From the NCBI RefSeq assembly GCF_017876595.1, contig NZ_JAGIOG010000001.1:1674001-1738000 (forward strand): a stretch of DNA of 64,000 nt. The letters are read 5' to 3'. Position 1 is the stretch's first letter. Every line of letters starts with the position of its first letter. A model generated the notes under the pieces. The model ran no database searches and was not told the origin of the DNA. It saw only the letters and a program-made list of their open reading frames with translations. Below are positions 35,519 to 43,588 of this stretch, piece by piece. This DNA is from Aeromicrobium fastidiosum (GTDB lineage: Bacteria > Actinomycetota > Actinomycetes > Propionibacteriales > Nocardioidaceae). The translations under genes were made by a program, and so were the position numbers.

Positions 35519-36496
35519 CTAGGTCACCGCCACGGGGTCGGGCGGGGCGAGGCGACGGGCCAGGACGGCCCCGGTGATGATCTGCATCTGGTGGTAGAGC
35601 ATCAGCGGCAGGACGATCAGCGCGACCTCGTCGGACGCGAACAGCACCGTGGCGATCGGCAGGCCGCTGGCCAATGACTTGTTGGAGCCGCAGAACAGCA
35701 GCGCGACGCGGTCGGCTCGCGGCATCCGGGCCAACCGGCCGACCAGCACCGTCCAGCCCATCGCGACGGCCAGCAGCACCGCGCACACCGCGGCCACCGC
35801 GAGCACCGACCAGACGCTCAGCGACGACCAGACGTCGGCCTCGGCGGCCTCGCTGAAGGCCACGAAGACGACCAGCACGATGCTGCCGCGGTCGAACAGC
35901 CGCAGCTGCGCGTCGCGGCGGGTCACGAAGCCCCCGACCAAGGGGCGCAGCAGCTGGCCCAGCACGAACGGCGCGAACAGCTGCAGGACGATCCGCACGA
36001 CGGCGCCTCCGTCGACCGAGGCGTCGGCCGTCATGAGCAGCGCGACGAGCGCCGGGGTGATGAACACGCCGAGCAGGTTCGACATCGAGGCGCTGACGAC
36101 GGCTCCTGCGACGTTGCCGCCGGCGATCCGGGTGTAGACGATGCACGACTGGACGGTCGACGGCACGAGGCACAGCAGCAGCACGCCGCTGGCCAGGCCG
36201 CTGGTCAGCGCCGTGCCGGCCAGCGCCGTGTCGTCGAGCAGCTGCACCGCGAGCCCGGCGAGCGGGAAGGCCACGAACGTGGTGGTCAGCGCCGCGAGGT
36301 GCAGCCGCCACCGGGTAAGGCCGCTGATCGTCTCGGCGGTCGACAACCGGGCGCCGTACAGCAGGAACAGCAGCCCGACGGCCACGACCGCCGCCCGCTT
36401 GAGCACCTCGAGGACCTCGCCCGTGGCGGGGACGAAGGAGGCGGTGACCGCGGCGACCAGGATGGCCACGATCAACGGGTCGGGTCGGAGTCGCAC
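35519..36496 (-). CDS. Bile acid:sodium symporter family transporter (SBF-like)
   Basis: 325 residues with about ten transmembrane helices; it matches the SBF-like family (YfeH type) that co-transports organic anions with Na+. Signatures seen include LCLVPSTVQSC near residue 110, SNLLGVFITPALV near 135 and LFCGSNKSLASGLPIA near 265. Substrate unknown. The start is a GTG with TAGTGT 6 nt upstream. Divergent from proC, with only 23 bp between the two start codons. Confidence 0.85.
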   Translation of the reverse strand: MRLRPDPLIVAILVAAVTASFVPATGEVLEVLKRAAVVAVGLLFLLYGARLSTAETISGLTRWRLHLAALTTTFVAFPLAGLAVQLLDDTALAGTALTSGLASGVLLLCLVPSTVQSCIVYTRIAGGNVAGAVVSASMSNLLGVFITPALVALLMTADASVDGGAVVRIVLQLFAPFVLGQLLRPLVGGFVTRRDAQLRLFDRGSIVLVVFVAFSEAAEADVWSSLSVWSVLAVAAVCAVLLAVAMGWTVLVGRLARMPRADRVALLFCGSNKSLASGLPIATVLFASDEVALIVLPLMLYHQMQIITGAVLARRLAPPDPVAVT

Positions 36497-36502
36497 GAGC
36501 CG

Positions 36503-36512
36503 ACACTAGTGT
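36503..36512. promoter_or_regulatory. Bidirectional leaderless promoter with palindromic -10
   Basis: ACACTAGTGT is a perfect 10-bp palindrome. It gives TAGTGT on the plus strand (36507-36512), 7 nt before the proC ATG, and TAGTGT on the minus strand (36508-36503), 6 nt before the transporter GTG. RNA polymerase could only use one direction at a time. Confidence 0.65.
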
Positions 36513-36519
36513 GAAGGGC

Positions 36520-37326
36520 ATGACTCAACGGATCGCGATCCTCGGTGCCGGCGTGATGGGCGAGACGCTGCTGTCGGCCATCCTCGCCTCGGGCCACCCC
36601 GTCGACCAGGTGGTCATCAGCGAGAAGCGAGCCGACCGCGCCGCCGAGCTGAGGGCGGCACACGGCGTCGATGTCGCCGACAACGCCGAGGCCGTCGCAG
36701 GTGCCGACATCGTGCTGCTCGTCGTCAAGCCGCAGGACGTCCCGGCGCTGCTCGACGAGATCGCCGGGTCCGTCAGCCCCGCTGCCACCGTCGTGTCGCT
36801 GGCGGCAGGCATCCGCACCGACACCATGCGTGCCGCGCTGCCGGACGGCGTCGCGGTCGTGCGGGCGATGCCCAACACGCCAGCCCTCGTCGGCGAGGGG
36901 ATGTTCGGCGTCTCGCCCGGTCCGGGTGTCACCGACCAGCAGCTCGCCGCCGTCGTGTCGCTGCTGGAGTCGGGTGGACGTGTCGCGGTCGTCGACGAGA
37001 GCCTGCAGGACGCCGTCACGGCCGTCTCCGGCTCCGGGCCGGCCTACGTCTTCTACCTCGCCGAGGCCATGATCGCCGGGGGTGTGGCCCAGGGCCTCGA
37101 CCTTGACACAGCGCGGACGCTCGCGGCCCAGACGCTCGTCGGTGCCGCCAAGCTGCTGTCGGAGAGCCCCGACACGGCCGAGGAGCTGCGCCGCCGGGTC
37201 ACGTCCCCGAACGGCACGACGCACGCCGCCATCACGACGTTCGACGACCGTGGCGTCAAGGACGGTCTGGTGGCCGGGGTCGTCGCGGCGGCAGCCCGGT
37301 CCGCCGAGCTCTCGGGCCCGGCATAG
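36520..37326 (+). CDS. proC: Pyrroline-5-carboxylate reductase
   Basis: 268-residue NAD(P)H enzyme making proline from pyrroline-5-carboxylate. The Rossmann motif ILGAGVMGETLL is at the N-terminus; AMPNTPALVGEGM is near residue 107 and the P5CR signature SGSGPAYVFYLAEAM is near 170. The ATG at 36520, 7 nt after TAGTGT, is preferred over the GTG at 36511, which lies within that box. Followed by acuC after 10 bp; this is probably not a functional operon pair. Confidence 0.93.
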   Translation: MTQRIAILGAGVMGETLLSAILASGHPVDQVVISEKRADRAAELRAAHGVDVADNAEAVAGADIVLLVVKPQDVPALLDEIAGSVSPAATVVSLAAGIRTDTMRAALPDGVAVVRAMPNTPALVGEGMFGVSPGPGVTDQQLAAVVSLLESGGRVAVVDESLQDAVTAVSGSGPAYVFYLAEAMIAGGVAQGLDLDTARTLAAQTLVGAAKLLSESPDTAEELRRRVTSPNGTTHAAITTFDDRGVKDGLVAGVVAAAARSAELSGPA

Positions 37327-37329
37327 GCT
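37324..37329 (+). promoter_or_regulatory. Leaderless -10 box of acuC
   Basis: TAGGCT, 7 nt before the acuC ATG, overlapping the proC stop codon (TAG at 37324-37326). Confidence 0.5.
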
Positions 37330-37336
37330 CTTCGGT

Positions 37337-38563
37337 ATGACCGAGGCCACAGCCGAAGGACACCACGACGGCACCACGGCGGCGTCCGTGTCCGATCGCG
37401 CCTGCATCGTCTACGACGCGCAGCTCCTGGAGTACGACTTCGGCCGCTCGCACCCCATGGCCCCCGTGCGGGTCGATCTCACGATGGCCCTGGCCGGCGA
37501 GCTCGGCATCATCGACGGACTCGAGATCGTCGGGGCGCAGCCGGCGACCGACGACGAGCTGCACCTGATCCACTCCGCCGCCTACATCGAGGGCGTCCAC
37601 AAGCTCAGCGACCACCCGTCGTACACCGACCTGTCGATCGGCCTGGGCGGCGACGACAACCCCGTCTTCGCGCACATGCACGAGGCCAGCGCGCTCGTCG
37701 CGGGCGCCAGCGTCGAGGCGGCCCGTCGGGTGTGGACGGGGCAGGCGCCTCGCGCCATCAACATCAGCGGTGGGCTCCACCACGCGATGCCCACGACGGC
37801 CAGCGGCTTCTGCATCTACAACGACGTCGCCCTGGCGATCCGGTGGTTGCTCGACAACGGGGCCGAGAAGGTCGCCTACGTCGACGTCGACGCGCACCAC
37901 GGCGACGGGGTCCAGAAGATGTTCTGGGACGATCCGCGCGTCCTGACGATCTCGATCCACGAGGGACCGCAGACCCTGTTCCCGGGCACGGGCTTCTCGA
38001 CCGAGACCGGCGGCGAGGGCGCCGAGGGCTCGGCGGTCAACATCCCGCTGCCGCCCGGCACCTCCGACGCCGGCTGGCTGCGGGCGTTCCACGCGGTCGT
38101 GCCGGCACTGGTGCGCGAGTTCTCGCCCGACATCCTGGTCACCCAGCAGGGCTGCGACTCCCACATGGACGACCCGCTCACCAACCTCATGCTGAGCGTC
38201 GACGGCCAGCGGGCGTCCTACCTCGCCCTCAAGGCGCTGGCCGACGAGGTGTGCGACGGCAAGTGGGTCGCCACCGGCGGAGGAGGCTACGCCGTGATGG
38301 ACGTCGTCCCGCGCGCCTGGGCGCACCTCATGGCGATCGTCGCCGGATCGCCGATCGATCCCCAGTCGCTCACCCCGGAGCGCTGGCGCGAGCGCATCGA
38401 GCTGATGCGGGGCATGCCCGGTCCGCAGCGCATGACCGACGGTCGTGCGGTCGGCTACCGGGCCTGGGAGCAGGGCTTCGACCCGGCCAGCTGGCTCGAC
38501 CGGTCGATCCACGCGACCCGCGAGGCGGTCTTCCCGCTCAACGGCCTCGACCCTCTGCCCTGA
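37337..38563 (+). CDS. acuC: Histone deacetylase-like AcuC family protein
   Basis: 408-residue zinc deacetylase of the class I HDAC fold, which in Bacillus and other bacteria deacetylates acetyl-CoA synthetase or small molecules. Motifs are INISGGLHHAMP (active His pair) near residue 145, YVDVDAHHGDGVQ near 180 (Zn ligands Asp/His), and VTQQGCDSHMDDP near 275. Cytosolic. Start from TAGGCT 7 nt upstream. No acuA or acsA neighbour is seen here. Confidence 0.88.
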   Translation: MTEATAEGHHDGTTAASVSDRACIVYDAQLLEYDFGRSHPMAPVRVDLTMALAGELGIIDGLEIVGAQPATDDELHLIHSAAYIEGVHKLSDHPSYTDLSIGLGGDDNPVFAHMHEASALVAGASVEAARRVWTGQAPRAINISGGLHHAMPTTASGFCIYNDVALAIRWLLDNGAEKVAYVDVDAHHGDGVQKMFWDDPRVLTISIHEGPQTLFPGTGFSTETGGEGAEGSAVNIPLPPGTSDAGWLRAFHAVVPALVREFSPDILVTQQGCDSHMDDPLTNLMLSVDGQRASYLALKALADEVCDGKWVATGGGGYAVMDVVPRAWAHLMAIVAGSPIDPQSLTPERWRERIELMRGMPGPQRMTDGRAVGYRAWEQGFDPASWLDRSIHATREAVFPLNGLDPLP

Positions 38564-38649
38564 CCCCCCGCACTGACCCCCGTCCGGCCCGTCGAGACAG
38601 CGATTTCGTCAATTTGGACAACTACTGTCGCGGAGGTGTCGCGAGGCAC

Positions 38650-38655
38650 TAGTCT
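38650..38655 (+). promoter_or_regulatory. Candidate bldC promoter -10
   Basis: TAGTCT. The predicted start, about 7 nt downstream, falls at the left base of the long leader hairpin. Confidence 0.5.
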
Positions 38656-38662
38656 CGTCCAA

Positions 38663-38710
38663 GGCACGCGCGCTGTTTCTCTGGTGGGGAAGCCAGAGAG
38701 CGCGCGTGCC
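38663..38710 (+). promoter_or_regulatory. Leader hairpin of the BldC-like gene
   Basis: Two stacked stems: GGCACGCGCGCT (38663-38674) with AGCGCGCGTGCC (38699-38710), 12 bp perfect, and CTCTGG (38679-38684) with CCAGAG (38693-38698). They are separated by a GTTT bulge and capped by an 8-nt loop. It lies 21 bp upstream of the BldC start codon, before its SD. Could be an attenuator, RNA stabiliser or protein-binding site. Confidence 0.8.
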
Positions 38711-38731
38711 ACTCAGGAAGCAGGTGGACGC

Positions 38732-38917
38732 ATGGCATCCGGACCGACGTTCTTGACCGTCGCCGAGGTGGCGAGTCAGATGCGCGTCTCGAAGATGACG
38801 GTCTACCGTCTGGTGCACTCCGGTGAGCTCGAGGCAGTCCGCGTCGGCCGTTCGTTCCGTGTCCCCGAGCGCGCCGTGCAGGCGTTCCTCGGCAAGTCCT
38901 ACTTCGAGGCCGGCTGA
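38732..38917 (+). CDS. bldC: BldC-like MerR-type DNA-binding protein
   Basis: 61-residue, single-domain winged helix: FLTVAEVASQMRVSKMTVYR forms the helix-turn-helix and AVRVGRSFRVPERAV the wing. BldC in Streptomyces is a developmental regulator that binds DNA repeats cooperatively to delay sporulation. AGGTGG lies 4 nt before the ATG; the frame extends upstream into the hairpin but that part is non-coding. Single-gene unit with an unusually structured leader. Confidence 0.88.
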   Translation: MASGPTFLTVAEVASQMRVSKMTVYRLVHSGELEAVRVGRSFRVPERAVQAFLGKSYFEAG

Positions 38918-38987
38918 GCCCGACCCGCCCCATCGGCCGTGCGCTCTCGCACGGCGGTCGGCATCCGCGCACCCCGCGACCGACGTG

Positions 38988-39040
38988 TAGGCTGATCGCT
39001 AGCCACGACCGGAGGCACAGGCCATCTGCCTGAGTCCTCC
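38988..39040 (+). promoter_or_regulatory. bS22 promoter and leader hairpin
   Basis: TAGGCT (38988-38993) is a likely -10. The ~110-nt leader contains GGAGG (39011-39015) pairing with CCTCC (39036-39040) and, inside it, CAGGC (39018-39022) pairing with GCCTG (39028-39032). A ribosomal-protein leader could be autoregulated by such a structure. Confidence 0.5.
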
Positions 39041-39109
39041 TCCTGGCGAATCAGTCTCTGACGAACAGCAGCCGCCTTCGCGCGGCCGACAAGAATTGAG
39101 TAGTGACCC

Positions 39110-39211
39110 GTGGGTTCAGTCATCAAGAAGCGTCGCAAGCGGATGTCGAAGAAGAAGCACCGCAAGATGCTCAAGCGCACCCGAGTGCAGCGTCGCCGTC
39201 TGGGCAAGTAG
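39110..39211 (+). CDS. Small ribosomal subunit protein bS22 (AURKAIP1/COX24 domain)
   Basis: 33-residue, extremely basic protein, [20 protein letters not shown] followed by [12 protein letters not shown]. It is nearly identical in type to bS22 of mycobacteria, which sits on the 30S subunit near the decoding site and is absent outside Actinobacteria. The start is a GTG. Too short to be found by size filters; its composition and match to the known peptide make it secure. It lies 12 bp upstream of the SDR gene and is likely co-transcribed with it. Confidence 0.9.
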   Translation: MGSVIKKRRKRMSKKKHRKMLKRTRVQRRRLGK

Positions 39212-39223
39212 GCCCATCCCCTC

Positions 39224-40204
39224 ATGAGCCGGGTCGTCCTTGTCACAGGCGTGGCTGGCTCTTTCGCGTCCTTGGTCGCGAGACGGCTCGTCGAGCTGGG
39301 TGACGAGGCCGGCATCGAGAAGGTCGTCGGCATCGACACGACTCTTCCCGACGCCGATCTCGGCGGCATGAAGTTCGTCCGGGCCGACATCCGCACCCCG
39401 GTGATCGGCAAGGTCATCGCGGTCGAGGACGTCGACACCGTCGTGCACCTCGACGTCAACCCGCCGCAGCGCGGACGGGTGGGCGGCAAGGAGCTCAACG
39501 TCATCGGCACGATGCAGCTGCTGGCCGCGTGCCAGCGCTCCGGCACGGTCGGCAAGCTCGTGCTGGGCTCGTCGGCGGCGGTCTACGGATCGTCGCCGCG
39601 CGATCCCGCGATGTTCAATGAGTCGCTGCTCGCTCGCAACGGCGTCCGGTCGGGCTTCCCGAAGGACATCGTCGAGGTCGAGTCGTACGTCCGAGGGTTC
39701 GCCCGGCGGCGTCCCGATGTCATCATCACGACGATCCGCGCGGCGCAGGTGCTCGACGAGGCCGTCGACAGCCCCCTGCGCAACTACTTCAGCAACCCGG
39801 TGCTCCCGTCGGTGCTGGGGTTCGACCCCCGGCTGCAGTTCCTGTCGCTGGCCGATGCCCTCGCGATCCTCGGCGAGGCGGTCGAGCACGACAGGCCGGG
39901 CACCTTCAACGCTGCGGGCGACGGTGTCGTCCTGCTCAGCCAGGCCGCGCGCCGGCTCGGACGACCGTTGCTGCCGATGCCCCGACTGGGCTTCGCCACG
40001 GCGGCCAGCCGCGTCGTGCGTGCGATGGGCTCCGACATCCCACCCGACCTGCACCGGCTGCTGACCTTCGGTCGCGCCATCGACACGTCGGCGCTGCGCG
40101 ACATCTTCGGCTACGAGCTGACCCGCACGTCCGAGGAGACCCTCGACGACTTCGGGCGCACGCTGCGCCCCGGCATCATGTCGGCACTGGGGAGGCGCGC
40201 GTGA
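39224..40204 (+). CDS. NAD-dependent epimerase/dehydratase family (atypical SDR)
   Basis: 326-residue extended-SDR protein. The nucleotide-binding start is VLVTGVAGSFASLVARRLVE, then LGSSAAVYGSSP near 120. The canonical YxxxK catalytic pair is not evident: the usual position reads SGFPKDIVEVESYVR. It may have lost SDR catalysis and serve another NAD- or sugar-nucleotide-binding function. Overlaps the following acyltransferase by 4 bp (GTGA), so the two are coupled. Confidence 0.8.
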   Translation: MSRVVLVTGVAGSFASLVARRLVELGDEAGIEKVVGIDTTLPDADLGGMKFVRADIRTPVIGKVIAVEDVDTVVHLDVNPPQRGRVGGKELNVIGTMQLLAACQRSGTVGKLVLGSSAAVYGSSPRDPAMFNESLLARNGVRSGFPKDIVEVESYVRGFARRRPDVIITTIRAAQVLDEAVDSPLRNYFSNPVLPSVLGFDPRLQFLSLADALAILGEAVEHDRPGTFNAAGDGVVLLSQAARRLGRPLLPMPRLGFATAASRVVRAMGSDIPPDLHRLLTFGRAIDTSALRDIFGYELTRTSEETLDDFGRTLRPGIMSALGRRA

Positions 40205-41454
40205 GCGACGAACGCAAGACCATCGGCTCGGGCGGCACCCCCGGGCGCGGCAACCGGCAGACGTCCCCGTCGGCCGCGGCCCGCTCGCTGGCCGGTGGTG
40301 GCGCGGCCAAGAAGGCTGTCGCCAAGAAGCCGGTCGCCAAGAAGCCCGTCGCGGGCACGACGGCTTCAGCCAAGCCGACTGCCAAGAAGTCGACCCCGCG
40401 CACGAGCGCGCCCAAGCCGCCGCCGGCCAAGAAGTCGGCCGCGCAGCCCACCAAGCCTCGCCTCCGCGCCGTCACCGACGAGGACGCCGCAGCAGCTGCC
40501 GCGGCCGCCGCCGAGGAGGCTGCCCGCCGCACCCGCACCGCGGGGGCCGCTCCGCTGTCGGCCGGCATCCCCATCGACGAGATCCTCGTGGCCGTCGTCC
40601 AGGCGGCCCAGCGCGTGCTCGGCTCCGACTGGGAGTCGCGCGTCGCGACGCTGCTGGCCACGGTGCGCAAGCGGCTGAGCGGCGACTACGAGATCGACGA
40701 GTTCGGCTTCGACCCCGAGATCGCACAGGTGCTGACCGCCGCCGTCGAGCCGATCGCCGAGAAGTGGTTCCGGCTCGAGGTGCGCGGCATCGAGAACATC
40801 CCCGAGGACGGAGGAGCGCTGCTGGTGGCCAACCACTCGGGCACCGTGCCGCTCGACGGTCTCATCACGGGCTATGCGGTCAAGAAGTACTCCGGCCGCG
40901 ACCTGCGGCCTCTGGGTGCCGACCTCGTGTTCTCGCTGCCGCTGGTCGGTCAGGTGGCCCGCAAGGTCGGGGCCACGCTGGCGTGCCAGGAGGACGCCGA
41001 GCGGTTGCTCACGACCGGCGAGCTCGCCGGGGTCTGGCCCGAGGGCTTCAAGGGCATCGGCAAGCCGTTCGCGGAGCGCTACAAGCTGCAGCGGTTCGGC
41101 CGCGGCGGATTCGTGTCCGCCGCAATGCGCGCGCAGGTGCCGATCGTGCCGGTGTCGATCGTGGGTGCTGAGGAGATCTACCCGCTGGTCGGCAACGTGC
41201 CGTCGCTGGCTCGCCTGCTGGGGCTGCCGTACCTGCCGATCACGCCGTTCTTCCCGCTGCTCGGTCCGCTCGGGCTCATCCCGCTGCCGAGCAAGTGGAT
41301 CATCGAGTTCGGCGAGCCGGTGCGCACCGACGCCTACGACCCCGAGTCGGCCGACGACCCCATGCTGCTGTTCAACGTCACAGACCAGGTGCGCGAGACG
41401 ATCCAGCAGACCCTCTACAAGCTCTTGGTCGAGCGGGGCAACGCGTTCTTCTGA
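40201..41454 (+). CDS. PlsC-type acyltransferase with Lys/Ala-rich N-terminal tail
   Basis: 417 residues in two parts. The first ~110 are disordered and Lys-rich, with tandem KKPVAKKPVAGTT- and PKPPPAKKSAA-like units resembling histone H1 tails. The second part (about 180-417) is a 1-acylglycerol-3-phosphate acyltransferase domain with HX4D motif NHSGTVPLD and WPEGFKGIGK. A GTG start overlaps the SDR stop. Membrane-associated lipid acyltransferase is likely; the tail could bind DNA or acidic phospholipids. Confidence 0.85.
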   Translation: MSDERKTIGSGGTPGRGNRQTSPSAAARSLAGGGAAKKAVAKKPVAKKPVAGTTASAKPTAKKSTPRTSAPKPPPAKKSAAQPTKPRLRAVTDEDAAAAAAAAAEEAARRTRTAGAAPLSAGIPIDEILVAVVQAAQRVLGSDWESRVATLLATVRKRLSGDYEIDEFGFDPEIAQVLTAAVEPIAEKWFRLEVRGIENIPEDGGALLVANHSGTVPLDGLITGYAVKKYSGRDLRPLGADLVFSLPLVGQVARKVGATLACQEDAERLLTTGELAGVWPEGFKGIGKPFAERYKLQRFGRGGFVSAAMRAQVPIVPVSIVGAEEIYPLVGNVPSLARLLGLPYLPITPFFPLLGPLGLIPLPSKWIIEFGEPVRTDAYDPESADDPMLLFNVTDQVRETIQQTLYKLLVERGNAFF

Positions 41455-41629
41455 AGCGCGCGGCTCCTTCGTCGCCGCTCCAGCGGCTCGTGCCTCGCCG
41501 CTGCTGGGCTTCGCCCAGGCGCCTGCCATCGCGCCCCCTACTCGCTGCGCTCGTGGGGCGACCCCCAGCTGGGCTCGCTCGGCCCGTGGTCACCACGTGG
41601 CTCGCGTCGTACGCGACGCTGCCGTGGTT

Positions 41630-42709
41630 TTACTGCTGGGGCTTGGTGCCGAGCAGGCCGCCGAGCAGGCCGGGGACGAGTCCTGTCTGCTCCTCATTGC
41701 CGAGCAGTCCGCCGAGCAGCGGGTCGGTCACGGAGCCCAGCAGAGGCGTGCTGGACGGAGTGGTGGGCGCGACCGGCGAGGCGGACGGCGTCGGCGACGC
41801 GGAGGGGGTCTTGCCGCCGCTCGACGAAGGTGACGAGTTCTTGGCCGGCTTGCCAGCCGGCGCGCCGGGTGACGCCTTGGCGGGCTTGGGGGTGCCCGCG
41901 GAAGCTGTGCTGCGGGTGAGCTCCTCGACCGAGCTGACGAGCGCGCCGACGTCGGCGGGGTCGCACGCGGCGCACAGCGTGGATGCCTCGCTGGCCAGAT
42001 CGGTCACCGCGGCACTGGCGGCGGCCAGCGAGTCGGACACGCCATCGGGCAGCTGCGACGACAGCGACGACAGATCGATGCTGGACGCGGCCGCGAACTC
42101 GTTGACCTTGCGGATCGACTTCTCCTCGCCGCTGGCGGAGTAGTCGGTGAAGAGGCTGCTCGACCCGTCGGCCGCGGACGCCGCGAAGTCGTCGAGGGAC
42201 TCGGCGATGAGCGATGACGAGCTGCCGTCGGCGGTCAGGCGGCGCACCTCGGCGAGCCGCTCGGAGGCCTGGGCGAGCTGGAACGAGCCGCGCGAGGCGT
42301 CGCTGCGGTGCAGCTGCAGCTCGACGGACTCGACCGAACGCTTGACGGGGTAGAGCACCTCGCCGGGGACGGCAGACGCGCTCGACGCGACGATGCCGAC
42401 GACTCCGGCCGACGCGACGAGACCCGCTGTGACCCGGGCGACCCGGCGGCGTCCCGATCCGGCGGTGGGCCGGTCGGCGACGACCAGCCGCGGACGGGCA
42501 GGCATCGGCACGAGCACCGTGGCCGCCTCGGCCATGAGCTGGCTGCGCAGCGAGTTGCGGAACATCGGGGTCGGCTCGACCGTCGCGGCCTGGCAGAGGT
42601 CTTCGGCGAAGCGGACGAGATCGGCGATGTGCTCGTCACGGGGCGCGCGCCCCGTGGTCAGGGCATCGTCGAAGGACTGAGCCTCGTCGTGCGAGCGACG
42701 GCCGATCAT
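41630..42709 (-). CDS. DUF5667 domain protein, putative partner of the sigma factor
   Basis: 359-residue protein with a cytosolic N-terminus (IADLVRFAEDLCQAATVEPT, RSQLMAEAATVLVPMPA), one transmembrane helix at about 98-118, then the extracytoplasmic DUF5667 motif SAVPGEVLYPVKRSVESVEL and a long low-complexity Ser/Pro tail ending in GLLGG repeats. The position next to a BldN-like sigma factor is that of the anti-sigma RsbN in Streptomyces, so it may sequester the sigma. GGAGAGAGG lies 4 nt before the ATG at 42709; the upstream frame extension is rejected. Confidence 0.72.
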   Translation of the reverse strand: MIGRRSHDEAQSFDDALTTGRAPRDEHIADLVRFAEDLCQAATVEPTPMFRNSLRSQLMAEAATVLVPMPARPRLVVADRPTAGSGRRRVARVTAGLVASAGVVGIVASSASAVPGEVLYPVKRSVESVELQLHRSDASRGSFQLAQASERLAEVRRLTADGSSSSLIAESLDDFAASAADGSSSLFTDYSASGEEKSIRKVNEFAAASSIDLSSLSSQLPDGVSDSLAAASAAVTDLASEASTLCAACDPADVGALVSSVEELTRSTASAGTPKPAKASPGAPAGKPAKNSSPSSSGGKTPSASPTPSASPVAPTTPSSTPLLGSVTDPLLGGLLGNEEQTGLVPGLLGGLLGTKPQQ

Positions 42710-42830
42710 GATGCCTCTCTCCATGCAGCGGTACTCGCTGCAGATGGTGCGGACGTGTCGTGGAGGACAACGACGCACGAGGCCGGAAGGTTACGGGCAG
42801 GGGACGGGACGAAGGTCCTGACATATCGCT

Positions 42831-43532
42831 TCACCGGATGTCTCCCGGCACGGACTTGGCCAGGCTGCGCACGGCACGCAGCTGCAGCTGCTTGACGGCA
42901 CCCTCGCTGCGGCCCAGGGCGGCAGCGGTCTGCGCGATCGAGAGCCCCTGGATGAAGCGCATCAGGATGCAGTCGCGCTGTTCGGTCGGCAGGCCGCTGA
43001 CCGCCTCGAACAGCATCTCGTTGGAGATGAGCGCCAGCACCTCCTGCTCAGGGCTGGGGGCGTGCGTCTTGCCCTCGGGGATCGTCTCGGAGACGATCTC
43101 GAGACGCGAGCGGCTCGACTTGAAGTGATCGGCGATCAGGTTGCGGGCGATCGTCGTGAGCCAGGCCCCGAAGTCCTTGCCCTGCCAGTTGAACCGCTGG
43201 ATGGCACGGAGACCGCGGACGAAAGTCTCGCTGGTGAGGTCCTCGGCGAGCTGGCGCGACCCGACCCGGTAGTAGACGAAGCGGAACACGCCCGAGACGT
43301 AGTGGTCGTAGAGCTGGCCGAAGGCCTCGGCGTCGCCTTCCTTGGCCAGATCGACCAGCGCGCGCAGGCGGGTGGCCTCGGGGTCGCTGTCGTCGCGCGG
43401 CGTCTGGCCGCCGCTCGACGGGGCGTACGCGGGCGAGTCGGCGACGGCGAGCGCGATCTGCAGCGACGAGTCGTCGGGGATCGCCAGTGAGAGCGACAAC
43501 ACGTCGCGCAACGCGTCCCACCTTGAAGCCAC
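42831..43532 (-). CDS. ECF-type RNA polymerase sigma factor, BldN-like
   Basis: 233 residues with a ~55-residue N-terminal extension, sigma region 2 (SGVFRFVYYRVGSRQLAEDL, then RFNWQGKDFGAWLTTIARNL), a linker and region 4 (LPTEQRDCILMRFIQGLSIA, then ALGRSEGAVKQLQLRAV). The WQGKDFGAWLTTIARNLIAD stretch is characteristic of Streptomyces BldN. The GTG at 43532 follows GGGAGG by 4 nt. Order DUF5667-sigma-HAD-glutaredoxin-rex-hem resembles the bldN-rex neighbourhood of Streptomyces. A TACGAT box lies upstream on the minus strand. Confidence 0.88.
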   Translation of the reverse strand: MASRWDALRDVLSLSLAIPDDSSLQIALAVADSPAYAPSSGGQTPRDDSDPEATRLRALVDLAKEGDAEAFGQLYDHYVSGVFRFVYYRVGSRQLAEDLTSETFVRGLRAIQRFNWQGKDFGAWLTTIARNLIADHFKSSRSRLEIVSETIPEGKTHAPSPEQEVLALISNEMLFEAVSGLPTEQRDCILMRFIQGLSIAQTAAALGRSEGAVKQLQLRAVRSLAKSVPGDIR

Positions 43533-43588
43533 AGGCCCTCCCTGATCACCGCGATCGTAACCCGGAGTTAGGACCAAAGTCAGCCGGT

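Noticed and set aside
41455..41629. Gene in the gap between PlsC-tail and the DUF5667 gene
   Set aside because: GC-rich inverted segments, but no start/stop frame with an SD and no homology.
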